Assembly: GCA_963931865.1 (NCBI GenBank) | Contig: OZ007517.1 | Location: 6,337,707 to 6,401,706, forward strand | DNA: 64,000 bases | Reading direction: 5' to 3' | Source of the DNA: Axinella damicornis | Lineage: Eukaryota > Porifera > Demospongiae > Axinellida > Axinellidae | In this document: positions 35,715 to 47,663 of the stretch, in pieces | How the letters are laid out: each line of letters opens with the position of its first letter | Numbering within the stretch: position 1 is the first letter of the stretch | The notes under the pieces: generated by a model | Told to the model about the DNA's origin: nothing | Seen by the model: the letters and a program-made list of their open reading frames with translations, nothing else | Database searches by the model: none | Made by a program: the position numbers and the translations under genes

Positions 35715-37215
35715 CCAGCTAAGAGGCCCAACTGAAGAGAGTTTATGCATCGCAGTAATTAAATTTTGAGCTCATGTTGGTCGGGACTTTCGCATGATTT
35801 GTTATCAGCATCTGTTCTGTGCAGCAGAAAACAATTTGTTGTAATTGACAATTATAGGCTCACACACCAATTGGCGTCACTCGTGCATATGCTAAGAGTT
35901 ATACTAGCCTCTTTGTCAGGCCATTCCACCGCACTAGTAATCCTCTTCCCAATGTTGGTGAATCAGTGGTGATAAAGCATAAAATTAATGTTGAGCATAA
36001 TAGGTAGGAAAACAAAGCATAATCGGTGTTTGTGTGAGCATCTGAGCATAGCATAATAGGTAAAATTAGAAGCAGAATGTGCCTGCGCCTAACCGCCACA
36101 TGCCTTTGTGCATAAATCAAGGGCAAATTATTTTATGCCATGGCTGTCATTAATTTTCGTACCCATCCAGGTACAGATGGAAAAATGATTGAGTCTTAGT
36201 CCAATGGTGTAAAATTTCCCCTGTATATGTAGCAGAAAGTTTTAGCAACCCCTTAACTCTTTGCTTGCGGGGGAAATACACTCATGAATAATTATTGGAA
36301 GAACCCCCAAAAGTTCTACACCAAACAGCCACAATTATAAAGTGCAACTAGGCATTTTAAAGCTAACCATTCAAAATTGTTGTAGGGCCATTATAGTGGG
36401 GCTTAGTTCAAATGGAAGTCAGAATTCAGTGTCTACATAACTCACAGACCAGAAATCCACTCTAGAGGCTGAGAAAAGTACGTTGCAGACCAACTAGTGT
36501 GGTAGCCATGCATCCGATCAAAAGGCCATTAGTCTCGTGCATGCCCAGCCGGAATCCTATGAAATAACCATCTAGATCTGTTGACAACATTCTTGGTCTT
36601 CATTCATAGCTCAGCAAACTGCCTGGAAGCTGGACAGAACCGGAAGTCGTACGCATGGAATAATTATTGTTGCAAGAGAAATATTTACACTATTAACAAA
36701 GAGAAAATGTACGATTTCATTAGCAGTCTGATGTTCTTGATGACTTTTATCAATGAAGACTAAGGTTTCTGCACAAAGGTGGGATCTGGGCATGAGACTA
36801 GTGGCCATGGGCTGTGTCATATGAATTGGCAGCTACTTTACCATACAATTAGGGTAATATGGGTAACTCAGATTGGTTGCCATGCCAACTCCATGTAGCT
36901 AATTCAAATCAATATAACTATAGTGGAACCTGTAGAGGTTACTGAACTATGGCTCTCGTGGATAACCATCTTTCTCTTTTATGACCATGCATCTATGTTT
37001 TGCCATTTGATGATCAATACGTAGTTAAACAATAATACGATGATATAACTGGTCAATAATCACTGAAAAACAACTATGATCATCGCTCGATCTTTGAAAG
37101 TTTACACAAATCTCTGGAATGATCGTGGCCTTTCACTTTAAAACTATGGTTATAATGGCTAGGTACAGTACTAGCTACTTAGCTACAACAGCAGTTTCCT
37201 GTATATATCCAGAAA
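35715..37215. other. No gene recognised
   Basis: AT-rich intergenic DNA with GCATAATAGGTA-type words repeated at 35995-36065. No open frame with defensible motif. Confidence 0.4.
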
Positions 37216-37219
37216 GTAC

Positions 37220-37991
37220 CTAGGGAATTTCATTAGCAGGAAATATCACGGTCCTGTATAATCCAACCCGAGCAAGTGTTTGATCTGGCGGAAGAGGATT
37301 CACGTAGAGTATGCTTAAATCGATCCCATTGCCCAAACTATCATGATGTGCAGCATAGACCTCAAGACTGACACCATCCGGGGTGGAGTGAGCTGGAGAG
37401 GTGGTCTGCGTCTGGATCACCACAGGAGATTGAGGGCTGGCATTGATCCAGGTATACCCCCAAGTGATACTATCAGCACTATCAGGGCCAATCATCCTTC
37501 CCTCACTTCCACCATAGGTCCCATATATACAGCACTTGATTGTCTAGAAACCTCACACCAAACCAACCAATGCGAACATCAAAACATCTTTACTTGGTTT
37601 TACCATTCACCAACCAACGATTGGCTTTCGCAGTGGCAGTAAATGGTGCTTTGCCAGCAGAGAATAATGCATTCTGGAAGACCCGTTCGCCTTGTTCATT
37701 GGGTATTGACTCTGAAAAATCCAAACCAAAGGTTGTATTGAAATACTCTAGCGCTGATTGAGTAGCTGTTTGGATTTCCTGCTCAGAAAACTGTAACACA
37801 TCCCTGAAGAAGGAGAGGTTAGGGTCCGGAATGTTCTGTAAAAAGTCTGCTAGCTGCACAACGTTGTCAAATGAGACGATAAATTCAGCACCTTGTGGGC
37901 ACTCTTCTTGGTGACCATAAGTGGCTACAATGAGCACAGCGACAACAGTGACAATATTCTTCATCCTCCTGTTGTGTGTGTTTTGTGTCAT
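37220..37991 (-). CDS. Secreted protein of unknown family, two exons
   Basis: Exon 1 runs 37991-37611 and exon 2 37543-37220, both on the minus strand. Splicing GTGAAT ... TTTCTAG joins them in phase 0 to give 234 codons with no stop, ending FPANEIP. A second ATG at 37964 gives the better signal peptide (MKNIVTVVAVLIVATYGHQ), so that start is preferred. The mature part has ECPQGAEFIVSF, LQFSEQEIQTATQSALEYFN, TFGLDFSESI and in exon 2 IKCCIYGTYGGSEGRMIG and SLEVYAAHHDSLGNGID. I do not recognise the family. The alternative donor GGTAAAACC leads to a stop, which supports the model. It is the only host gene here without a break. Confidence 0.7.
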
Positions 37992-39015
37992 AAAGCATGG
38001 TTATGATTCATTAATATCATGACTGCATAGTGTCAGGAGGTCCTATAACAACTACAAGTGCTCACCTACACGTATGCACTCTACAAACAAACCAACAAAA
38101 TGAAAAGCTGGTTCATGTATAGACCTAGCTTTTTGTGCTAAGTACACCGGTGCTACCACAATAGCAACGAAGACGTTCTGATAGCAAGAGTGCTTCAATT
38201 AAGTTGATGCATGCCCTGCAGAGCATATATAGCTAGTGTGCACTGCGCAAATAAATATAGCTATATACGTACATCTATATAGCTACACCGTGCATTTGTG
38301 TGATGCATACTAACAGTGAAACAATTATAATTTGCGGTCCTAGTGTAAAATGAGGTGGGAAATTTTAAGTGAGCAAAGCCTAGAGTTACTCTACATTTAC
38401 ATTCGGCGGCTCGATGCGCCCTTGGTATCATATAGTATGTCAGGCTGGTGGCTGGTGCTGGTTAATTAAATTAAAGTTCCCCTTAGAGTAACTGTAGGCT
38501 TTGCTAGTTATAGCAATAGCAGAGAACAACAGTTTAATGCTTCGAAATCTGCAATCCAGGATACTCTCCCAGTCTCAGCTATACCGGCACTTGCATCTCC
38601 ACAACTGTCCCTCTCTGGAAACTTCTACTATTGTCACATCTGTGCAAAGACCTCCTCCTTAGATGCCAACCTGTCAGCCCAATTGTGCACCAAAAGCAGA
38701 GAGCAAGTGTTTAATGCTTCAAATCTGCATGCAACCAAGGATACTCTCCCAGTCTCAGGTCCATCATTATTTGTGATCCAGAATTCGAGTTGTACATACA
38801 AATGTATGTATTTATTGTTTGTTTGTTAGGTGTCAGATAGTCCAGAAAAGGGAGAAAAAAAAAAGCATGTTCCCCCTCCCTCCTCCTATCTCTAACCCTA
38901 ATCCCATTCCAACTCTACCATGGCCATCAACTCTATTTGTAACCTACCATCAACTATGTTTGTTTGTTTGTCTTTGTGTGTGGTCCTATCGGCCAAACTT
39001 GCCATTGGGACAGGA
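37992..39015. other. Intergenic; local direct and inverted repeats
   Basis: A direct repeat (GATACTCTCCCAGTCTCAG with TTTAATGCTTC upstream) occurs at about 38530-38578 and 38708-38758. An inverted pair, GCAAAGCCTAGAGTTACTCT and AGAGTAACTGTAGGCTTTGC, lies at 38375-38505. There may be promoter sequence for the secreted-protein gene near 38000-38280, but I see no defined element. No gene. Confidence 0.45.
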
Positions 39016-39019
39016 CTAG

Positions 39020-39402
39020 AAAAATAATAAAATATATAACCGTGTGTATGTCTGTGTGTAACGGAAGCGGGATGTTCGTGGGGCAGAGTTGAAGCGGACG
39101 CAATCGCGGAGCAGCAGCCGAAGCGGACGCAATCGGGAAGCGGACGCAATCGGGAAGCGGACGCCATCCAGAGCAGCGGCTGAAGCGAACGCAAGCCACT
39201 AGCAGCAGCTGAAGCGGATGCAAGCCTGGAGCTCAGCAACAGTTGAAACGGATCGATGCAATCGCGCGGGGAGCAGCAGCTGAAGCAGACGCAATTGGGC
39301 AGCAGCAGCTCTGCACAGAGAGCTATCCGGCACCGGATTACTCACATAGGCGAACGAGGGGGAAGTAGCTGAGCGAGCGAAGCGAGCGAAGCTACTTGTA
39401 TT
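39020..39402 (+). mobile_element. Minisatellite element R, further copy
   Basis: It starts TATAACCGTGTGTATGTCTG, has AACGGAAGCGGGATGTTCGT, then a shortened array (GAAGCGGACGCAATCGGGAA units), the CACAGAGAGCTATCCGG segment and the terminal hairpin ending ACTTGTATTAT. It lacks the CGCGACCTTCGTACTT block of the 32-kb copy. Confidence 0.7.
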
Positions 39403-39404
39403 AT

Positions 39405-40940
39405 CTATGATGATACTCTATAAGGGGATTCTACACCAGCGACGAAAGTGTAAAATATAGCTACTAGGAATACGTATCCGCATCATGCCTTACGCGCACG
39501 CTGCATGCGTAAGCTGGAGCTGAGATAAACGTGTCGATTTACACTCACTGTTCGACTCCACACGTAGGCCTAGCTGCTCTAGCGCTGCAAGCCCTGAAAG
39601 CCCCGTTTGCTGCCCTAACCTCTGGCTACGCGAGATTATCGTGGAGTTGCGGTATAAACACATGTCGACTGTGCTGACGGTTTGTCACCATATATATGTA
39701 GCTAGCCTCAGCTTTTCGTCGCTTGCCGTACTGCAAGATTCCTATCAACACTCCTGAGCGTGACATGTTCCGGTACGTAACGGCTAGTACATACCGGTAC
39801 ACAATTTTCGTGGTTGCCATCAGGAGCCCATAACGGGAAAGAGCGTCCAACTACCATAACTAATCATAACAGAGTAGCAGCACACCACACTCCGTATACG
39901 GCGTTTGCGGTCTGTGTACGTGTAAGGCTGAGCGTAAGTAAGTGGGCAGGTATTATGTACGCTATCGTGGACGGTTATAGTTTTTTACACGTCTGCGAGC
40001 CGTTGTCAAAGGACAGGATGTCCCCCCCCCCCCCCCCCCCCCCCCTTAAAATTGTCCCCCCGGACACGTGGTCCTATGAACAGATGTTCCCCCGGAGAGC
40101 AGCATGGTCTATGCGTCCCCCTAGGACATATGGTCCTAGGACGACTTTTAACGCACGAAATTTCAGATAATTTTCACGGTCAGCCGCGTCATGGTGATAT
40201 AGACTAAGTCCATGGCCGCGTGTAAACTGAATTCACCTGTGCTGCGCTCACGGTCCTTCTGCGTTTCTTCAAGCCCGCAGATGGGCTCCCCGATCCCAAA
40301 AGATCTCTGCCGCTCTCCGTTCATTCGCGAGGTATTGCCTCAGCGAATCGCGGGACGTCGACAAGCGGGCCGAAGCAGAAGGGAAGCGCGGGCGGTACAG
40401 GAGATACAGCCCAGAAGAGCGGGGTGTCGGTACGCCAGTGATCACAGCATAAGCAGCAGCTCGTTCGTCATTCTTGTAGCGATGTCGGACTTTGACCCCA
40501 TGCGGCCAATATATTGTACGTAATTTTCTATTGGGCCGTACGGCCCAGCCTACCTCCTTCGATTAACCAAGTTCTTTGCTAGCTGTGACGGCGACACTGG
40601 AGAAACAAAGGTTCCTTGGCAAAGTGAAGGCGTAGAACTCGATTCTGCAACTCATTTTCTCCCATTCTGTTGCTCTGTAATACTTTCTTGCTTTACTATG
40701 CCTTTAAAACACTCAATAACTGACGATAACTAAAAGTACAGTGTCAAATCTGCGGGAAACACTAAAATTCGGAATCTACGACCTCGATTTGGTATAGAGG
40801 ATGTTCTTTCTTGCCGCGGAATTAACAAAATTCTTCCGGAATCGTAAGGAGAGTCACAGTGATCCGTTTAGCGCTAAATTTACGTTGCACGGATTTTACT
40901 TAGCTCCTCCCAGCGTTATAAACACGACGAGAAGGTGACT
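39405..40940. other. Intergenic; GTCC-repeat block and possible exon
   Basis: At 40015-40150 blocks such as GTCCCCCCGGACACGTGGTCC match the element at 4670-5175. At 40212-40523 (plus) a basic open frame occurs (GRRQAGRSRREARAVQEIQP); I cannot name it. A C run lies at 40022-40046. 40530-40940 shows nothing. Confidence 0.35.
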
Positions 40941-40945
40941 ACTGA

Positions 40946-41595
40946 GTGCAGAGCAACGCTAGAACTCTTTCCTATACTTGTGTGAGGTATAACGTTGTAG
41001 CTAAACTTGCAACACTAACAGGATGGATTCTATCTCATACCCTGGACCCTACTGTGAGTCACTGTCTATTACAGAGGATGCTCTTAATTCTGGGTACAGA
41101 TGAACTTCCAGTCTTGTCACAAGTAGAAGATCTTACAAAAGGGGTTGTATATGAAGTGAATTTGTTTCGACAGATGCACGATATCTCTTGGGAACAGTTT
41201 GAAGAATGGCTTATGAAATTGTTTTGCAAGTACAAGTACAATTTTGGCAAACATCAAGAATGCAATGTCTGACCGGCACATTGTGGAGAAGAATTTTAAT
41301 GAGCTACTTGAGGGCTATCGAAGTGAAGTTCTTCCATCCATTGTTGAGGGGTGGAGTGATCTGTCACCAGATGAGCAAGTGCGAATCAGTAACTTGAACA
41401 ATTTCTTCTGTGGCTTGCACCTTCTCATAGGAATGGCAGATACTGCTGCTGCTGTTCTCGTACAGTGGGAAGAAGCGAATTCTGAGACTCCACTAGGAGC
41501 TGCGGCATGTCCTGGGCACTTTGAACGAAATGAAGCAGGTATTCCTGATTACTGGCCTTCATTGTATACATGTCTGTTAATGGTTATTTTTTTGT
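40946..41595 (+). pseudogene. Fragment of a multi-copy invertebrate protein family
   Basis: From about 41238 one frame reads ANIKNAMSDRHIVEKNFNEL, EVLPSIVEGWSDLSPDEQVR and NLNNFFCGLHLLIGMADTAA then VLVQWEEAN. I know this pattern from a high-copy uncharacterised family in cnidarians and sponges, but no function is established to my knowledge. The upstream frame (40946-41272, LTKGVVYEVNLFRQMHDISW) overlaps it one frame away, so a frameshift near 41240 is likely. The conserved C-terminal part after EEAN is missing, replaced by unrelated sequence. Confidence 0.5.
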
Positions 41596-41599
41596 AGTG

Positions 41600-43135
41600 T
41601 GCTATAACCAAGACACCAGTATGAGTTCAACAATATGCAAAGTGGTGATCTGCATCTATTGTAAGCTCATTTTTGAAACTTGTATACCGGCCAAAAAAGG
41701 CTATTTTATACATCAATTAAGAATACTGGATAGAAATATATAGATGCAATGACGTGAAGCCAGGCAATAAAAATCAAAAATTAATTACGTGGTCTGGAAA
41801 GGAGCTAGGTGTGTGTTAATCAGAAATGAACCCTTACTTGTTACAGTACACACTGGTAATCCTGGTTAGCTAGTAGGAATGTGAATAGCAACATTTTGAA
41901 AACTGTGAACCATAATATAGTTTTACAAACTGGGCAAGATTTAGCTGTTTTCTTAGATCACATAGCCACATGTAGCTACATGGAAATAATATTTGACTTT
42001 TACTGCCGGGCTTCAAGTATATATATATGACTTTGAACATTCAAGGCTTATGCAGTGGATTAGCATTGGCGGTGCATCAACCCTAGCTCTGGTGTGAACT
42101 AGGCACAGTATAGAGTAATCTCATTAGTCAGAGAGTGAAGTCTAAATCCGACAGATCCACGCATGCTCTCTGCACATAGACTCTGTGGGCATAAAAGCAG
42201 TTGTCTGTAACTTCAGTGAGTCTCTAGCTATGGCAACCTTTACTATGGTCAAGATGTCTCGTCCAATGGGATCTACGCAACTTAGAAACTCCTTGTGCAC
42301 TCATGCCCTTGCTGTGCTCAGGAAGTTACAGCCAAGGGACCTCAATCAAGTACATGCCTTGTACTTGACATCTAGTCAACTATTATAGCTACAAGTTACT
42401 TTATAAGTAGGAATGAAAGCATAGCTACAAAGACACCATAACCCAGACTGAACTGAATTTTTATGAGCCCTTGATTTTATCAGGTGTTTTGATGCTTTTA
42501 AAGTTCAGAAAGCCTCTTTGTACAGAATAAGCAGTAAACTACTCACACACAATGGCCTTACAAGTCTGAGAACCCAATTGGGGGCTTCTTTTAGAACTAT
42601 TTTCCTTCATATCATTGAATGTTCAATGTGTAACGTAAGCAGTGATTTATGCATACTCAAGAAGGTGTATAATAACTTACAGAGCTCACCAGAGCCAATA
42701 CAGCAGTTCCAGAGCGCCATTTAGGTGAAAACCGTATCTTCATAGCTGTTTTCGTTCCGCAGTTATGAGCGTTTGAATATCGAAAATTGTGGGCAGCGCA
42801 ATGCGCTGCATGCGGCCCCTCCTGCCATTCTATATACACGAAATTTAGAAATTTACGGTAGAAAATTTTTACTACAAACATGTACATTTTTGCTCGTATC
42901 TCGAGAACGGCTGAATGGATTTTTATGCGGTAAACGGCATTGGGGTCCTCAGTCTCAGTGGTTTCGGATGAAATACGTTTTAGGGTAGCTTGATACAATT
43001 TTAGTTTTCATCCGACATGGCTAATTCTTGACACAATGATCGTTAAAGTATTTTCGTTGATGGGCTATACCACGAAAAATTATTAACGCCACGAAAATAT
43101 TCTACACACGATAACACGCCGCGCCGATCTACGGT
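41600..43135. other. No gene recognised
   Basis: A 113-codon minus frame at 42657-42998 has no motif; its region (CGTATCTCGAGAACGGCTGA) looks repeat-like, but I see no second copy in the window. Nothing else. Confidence 0.35.
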
Positions 43136-43139
43136 ACTT

Positions 43140-43295
43140 CCTACTCGTTTGCCCCAATTGCGTCCGGCTGCTGCTCCCCCGATTGCGTCCGCTTCAGCTG
43201 CTGCATGCTCCCCGATTCCGTTCGCTTCGTCCGCTTTAGTGATTGCGTCCGCTTCAGCTACTGCTCCCTTCCGCTTCAGCTTTTTTTTTCTTTTT

Positions 43296-43326
<31 letters not shown>

Positions 43327-45141
43327 CTTTTTTTTTTTTTTGGATATGAAAAAATGTAATGTGAAGAGCAGGAAATGAATATATAGCTGCAAAGTGAGTT
43401 AGAAAACAGTTAAAAATGTTTTATGAAAATGTTCACAGTGAAATGTTTGCTTCTGCCACAACCAGGTCGGTTGGGAGAGGAGTTTGTTTGAAAGCCCGAC
43501 CACCTGCGGAGCGTGCCCCACGTATGCACTGAATTGATGATCTCAGGAGGGCGAACGACAGCTTACATCTCATATACGCTAGTGTGCTGCAGTAAGGTTG
43601 TTCCCACTTCTCAGCTAGCATTGTGGCCAGACGCTTGTACGTGATGTTCGCTGCATTGGCACATCCACCAGAGAGGGACATGACAAGAGGGGTAAACGAA
43701 CCATGTTCTACCTCTCGTACCCGTTGTTCGTAGGCTCTGATCTTTGCTCTCTCGTGTTTCTTGTAGGTGGAGGCAAGGCTTTGTTGGCGATTTGAGGGGG
43801 CATGGGGGTTGAATATTCTCACGTCAAAATACGCCCGTTCAAAGCAACCCCCCCAGAAACCGTTTGCTGCAATGTCCAATCTGGCGCCATCTTCAGTTAT
43901 TGCAGAGGCACCAGTGAGGGTTTCACCTGTGATGGGCTGTAATGTCGGCTCAATGCAGACATCGTTACAGACTTCCGACAGCCAGCCACCTACAGTGTCA
44001 CGGACCTCGTTGTGCCTGATGGAGGGGAAACCTCCTTTCGGGCAAGAGAGTGCATGTTCCACGGTGAAGTGGGTCCCACAGGCACAGTTGGTGGGGACGT
44101 TTGAGGGAAGCCAGCCATACCTCAAGGCCATAGCATCCCTGAATGCGCCCTTATGGAGTGAGAATCCATAATCTTCGAGGGGGAGGGAGGTTATCCAGGT
44201 TGACGCACCCTTCTCCTGTGCAAGGTCCATGGCGTGTTTCAGTGAAGCCTTCAGGGTGACCTTGAGAGTGGCAGCAGAGGACTTCAAGATATCCTGCCTC
44301 TGCTTGCGGACTTCTTGCTTTGCACCCATTTGGGCTGCAAGGGTATCCCCAGAGTACTCAGTTACTTGACATTTGATGAGGTGACTCAGAGGGGCCGAGA
44401 TGGAAACAGAGGCATCAAATTCTCTGGAAGAAGAACTGGCAGGGTTGACAATGCCAAGCCCTCCAAGACGGGCCGGCAGGGCAAAGAGCTCACGTTCCAA
44501 GTCGTTTGGTGGAACTCTGCCCGTCCAGGCAGGAATGAGATTAGAGTGGATAACATCCTCCAAGGGTTGTAGCAGATGTTCACTAAATGGGGTTGTTCTT
44601 GACAGGTAGGTGAACTTGTGAACAAAACCATGTGTAAAGGCTGCAAAAGCCGCATGTGGTTGGGTGAGGGCTATGTCTGCCAAACGAAGGAGTTCCTCCT
44701 TCCACTCCAAGACTTTCTCGGTCACAAACAGCTTGCTGTATTCTTCAGAGCCCAGGGCTGCACCCAGATAAGGCCGACCTTGTGAGGTGATGTTCAAACC
44801 GGAGTCCTGAAAAATCTCTCTTGCCTTGGGAAGGTGGTGGTCCTTCACTATCAGCCATGTCTTGCTGGCCTTTGGGTGGTAACCAAAGGCAGGACCACAG
44901 GAACTGAGCTTATCCCACCAGCTCCGGAGTGCTGACAAACTTCCTGAGGCAGACGCGTCATCAGCATACCACACCTGTTTCGCTTCAGCTGCTGCTCCCC
45001 GATTGCGTCCGCTTCAGCTGCTGCTGCCTGACTGCGTGCACTTCAGCTGCCCAGCCGAGTTCTGGAAGGTTCCAACCCCTGCGCGAGCATTCGCAGAGTT
45101 CGAGGATCAGTAAGAAGGTCGCGCGTCACACACATACGCAT

Positions 45142-45213
<72 letters not shown>

Positions 45214-45262
45214 ACGCACCCACGCACAAATACACGGTTAAAATCGTAATACATTGATGCGT
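43140..45262 (-). mobile_element. Minisatellite element R on minus strand, split by a LINE
   Basis: The inverse of family R begins near 45262 (TTACGATTTTAACCGTGT in minus sense), with a long (CA)n run at 45130-45202 in place of the TGTCTG microsatellite, the block AGTTCGAGGATC/CGCGACCTTC near 45095-45125, and minisatellite units 44981-45045. The array resumes at 43281-43150 after the inserted LINE. The 3' hairpin end is missing at 43140. Confidence 0.7.
43281..44980 (-). mobile_element. 5'-truncated LINE with restriction-like endonuclease domain
   Basis: An uninterrupted minus frame (44980-43433, about 515 codons) opens right at the reverse transcriptase catalytic box QVWYADDASASGS, then LPARLGGLGIVNPA, a zinc-binding CACGTHFTVEHALSCPKGG and the motifs RHNEVRDTVGGWL, GARLDIAANGFWGG and YFDVRIFNPH expected of the restriction-like endonuclease of R2/NeSL-type elements. 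A short 3' UTR precedes an A-rich tail (T-rich on the plus strand, 43281-43341). CGCTTCAGCT flanks both ends (43272-43281 and 44981-44990) as a 10-bp target duplication inside a family R unit. No start codon: the copy is truncated in reverse transcriptase. No break in 1.5 kb indicates recent insertion. Confidence 0.85.
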
Positions 45263-45372
45263 ATAATTACATTCAGTGCCTCGCGCTAATGCGCTCGGCA
45301 ATTAATAATCCTGGACTTATGTACACATCATACTATTCAAGATTATGTGTTGTGAAGGGACCTCCGGCACAG

Positions 45373-45683
45373 TGTAACGGACCTGAGTGGTAACTTGAGT
45401 AACTTGCAGCAGAGGAATAGCAATAGACTCACAGATGACCAGTAGACAGTACTGTACAAGACAAGACCCCAGATAGAACACAAAGACAAGAACAAGAACT
45501 CTGCTCTTATACTCCCTGCCTAGCAACCTATATCAACAGGTACCTACCCTGCATATATTAAATACAGCACATTAGCATGGTAGCGTACTAATCATTAACA
45601 CATACAACTCTCAGCACAAATCAGCAAATCCTTAGTCCCACACATAGGTGTAATTCACACACATAGGTGTCCAGTCTGTCACA
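45373..45683 (-). mobile_element. 3' LTR of a Ty3/gypsy element
   Basis: In minus sense the segment begins TGTGACAGACTGGACACC at 45683 and ends GGTCCGTTACA at 45373 (TG ... CA). It directly follows the pol stop and a purine-rich GCAGAGG, as a 3' LTR should. No second copy is in the window, so the 5' part of the element is deleted or lies elsewhere. Confidence 0.7.
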
Positions 45684-45689
45684 CCTCTG

Positions 45690-46145
45690 CAACAAAGTTT
45701 GATGTGGCCCAAGAAAGTGCATCTGCGTTGCCATTAGCTAGCTCTTCCTGAACAATGGCACACTGAAAACCGGGAAGGTTGCAGAGATGAACTCAACCGT
45801 GTTAGCCAACTCTTTCAAGCGATCCAACCACAAGAGTGAACAATGATCTGTTTGTATCTGGATTGGTCCTCCCAGCAGGTAGACCTTGAAGGCTTGCACT
45901 GCAAGCTTTATTGCCAAACACTCCTTGAGTAGCTAACATTCCACCTTGGGTAGGAACTTTATACTGAAATAAGCCACTGCATGGCCTGTGGCATCACATT
46001 GGCCGAGCACTGCACCTATAGCTATTCTTCTATCAGATGCATTGGTTTGAAGGACAAAATAGCTTGTCAAAATCAGGATTTTGTATTACCGGGGTGGCAC
46101 ATAGCAATTGCTTCAGTTGCTGGAATGCAGCTCACAGTTGGCTTT
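45690..46145 (-). pseudogene. Ty3/gypsy pol fragment (RT end and RNase H)
   Basis: Minus-strand frames give the RT/RNase H junction (FQQLKQLLCATPVIQNPDFD), the RNase H start TNASDRRIAIGAVLGQ with GHAVAYFSIKFLP, KECLAIKLAVQAFKVYLLGG and IQTDHCSLLWLDRLKE, then NGNADALS near the end. Frameshifts occur near 46075 and 45780 and a TAG follows LPKVEC. It is linked to the LTR at 45373-45683. Confidence 0.8.
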
Positions 46146-46149
46146 GGTC

Positions 46150-46297
46150 TGCTTGACTAGCTCTTTGATTGCCTTGAGTAGCTCTTTGATCGGCTTGAGA
46201 AGCTCTTTGATCGGCTTGAGTAGCTATAATATAGCTCTTTGATCAGCAGACATGGCTTGAGTAGCTCTTTGATCGGTGTGAGTAGCTCTTTCTTGAG
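46150..46297. repeat. Tandem array of GAGTAGCTCTTTGATCGG units
   Basis: Five or six imperfect copies of a roughly 30-bp unit (GCTCTTTGATCGGCTTGAGT). In minus sense they read LLKPIKELLKPIKELLKAIK, just upstream of the gypsy fragment. Confidence 0.75.
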
Positions 46298-46545
46298 TCT
46301 TGGCTTCTGCCTCTCTTGCCCTTTGGTTGGCATTGGTAGTTTGCCTTATCAGAACAGTGGCAGTATTCTCTGCCTTTCTTTCTGCCCTCTGCCTTATAAG
46401 TGTGTCAATCTCAAGTTGAGCGCTGAACTTCTGGAGATCAGCAATCTGTGGAATGAGTTGAGTAACATGATGCTCTGCTGGTCTGTTGCAATCAGTGGTG
46501 AAGTAGTAGCAGCTGCTGGCGCCTATATATGTGTGAAATGGTGAT
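46260..46545 (-). other. Coiled-coil open frame
   Basis: A minus-strand frame reads ADLQKFSAQLEIDTLIRQRA, AREAEAKTQERATHTDQRAT and ends at a stop in the GAGTAGCTC array. The heptad-like composition suggests a coiled coil. It may be an exon of a host gene or part of the gypsy element. No start or partner exon identified. Confidence 0.35.
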
Positions 46546-46559
46546 TACCAGGTGGTAGT

Positions 46560-47185
46560 GGATACCATATGGCAGTTGCACACTCTTATTGTTATGAATT
46601 CTTGATTATACTTCCTCCATTCTTATAAATGCAGATTGTGCCAAAAATGGCACAAAACCATTTTAGCCACTTTGGCACTTTTTTTTTTGATCAGCAGGGG
46701 TTACGTACTAGTCTTCAACCACATAACCCCCAAAGCCTGAACTACTAGCATCAGAATACATAACACATGTGGCTGCTGGTGTGCACCAGACGGGCTGGGT
46801 GCACGCTTTCACAATGTCAACTCACTCCTAGACTCTTCTGACAACACCCCCTCCCCCCACTCATACATACAACTGTTCAATATTATGAGCAGTGTCAATA
46901 GTCTCACATGCACCAGAAATCAGGAAATAGATGTGCATAGCGTTAATTGCACGACTGTACATGTGCCAATTAAGGACTTCCTTCAACCCTGTTCCTTATA
47001 CCTCATATAAGGTGTGATTCATGTTACGTAAGCCTATAATCAAATTCATGATCACAATCATGGACATTCCAGTTCTCTACATGCTACATGGTATCATAGA
47101 ATATTATTGGACAATTCACAATGATCAGTAACAGTAGGGTCAAGGAGTGCACATAATATGACATGATTATCTCAAGCATGTGCAG
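46560..47185. other. No recognisable feature
   Basis: Intergenic DNA with no gene or repeat that I recognise. Confidence 0.4.
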
Positions 47186-47189
47186 TGGA

Positions 47190-47470
47190 AGAAGTCGTAC
47201 CAAATTGAGACATGACTATACTTGTCCCTGAGTTCTCTCTCCCAAGCTGCTCCTCACCCAGAATCTCCACATCTGCAATGATGGTTGGCCATGAGGCGGG
47301 AGGGTGAACTCGCTCCAACCAAGTGTCCAGCATCTTTAGAAGGCACTTGTGGAGGTCATCTCGACATATCTCAGCGATGCCTACTAGTATTCTGGAAGAC
47401 CTTCAATTATTTTTTCTGCCACTTTGCATGTGGTAGAGAGCATCCATTAGATCTTTTTCTGTGGATGGCA
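47190..47470 (-). pseudogene. Death-domain exon, minus strand
   Basis: In minus sense KDLMDALYHMQSGRKNN is followed by a stop, then VGIAEICRDDLHKCLLKMLD, TWLERVHPPASWPTIIADVE and ILGEEQLGRE. The pattern HKCLLKMLDTWL ... SWPTII matches helices 4-6 of death domains, adaptor modules of apoptosis and innate immune signalling. Death-domain proteins are greatly expanded in sponges. The TGA between the first and second helices indicates damage or an unrecognised intron. It faces away from the two plus-strand death-domain copies that follow. Confidence 0.6.
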
Positions 47471-47663
47471 AAGATAACGCAAATCAGTGTACTGCCACAT
47501 GTACCTCACACCTATTCAGTCTGATTCTAGACTTTGAAAAACTACTTGATAACAGCTCCTGAAGCGCGCATAGTCTGCCAATAGGTACCTTCATCACAGC
47601 GACTCTAAACTGTCTACACTGTGTAACCTCTCAATTGCAAGACTGTGAGCATTTATATGCACT

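Noticed and set aside
45107..45301. Val/Cys-rich minus frame
   Set aside because: Translation of the (CA)n microsatellite.
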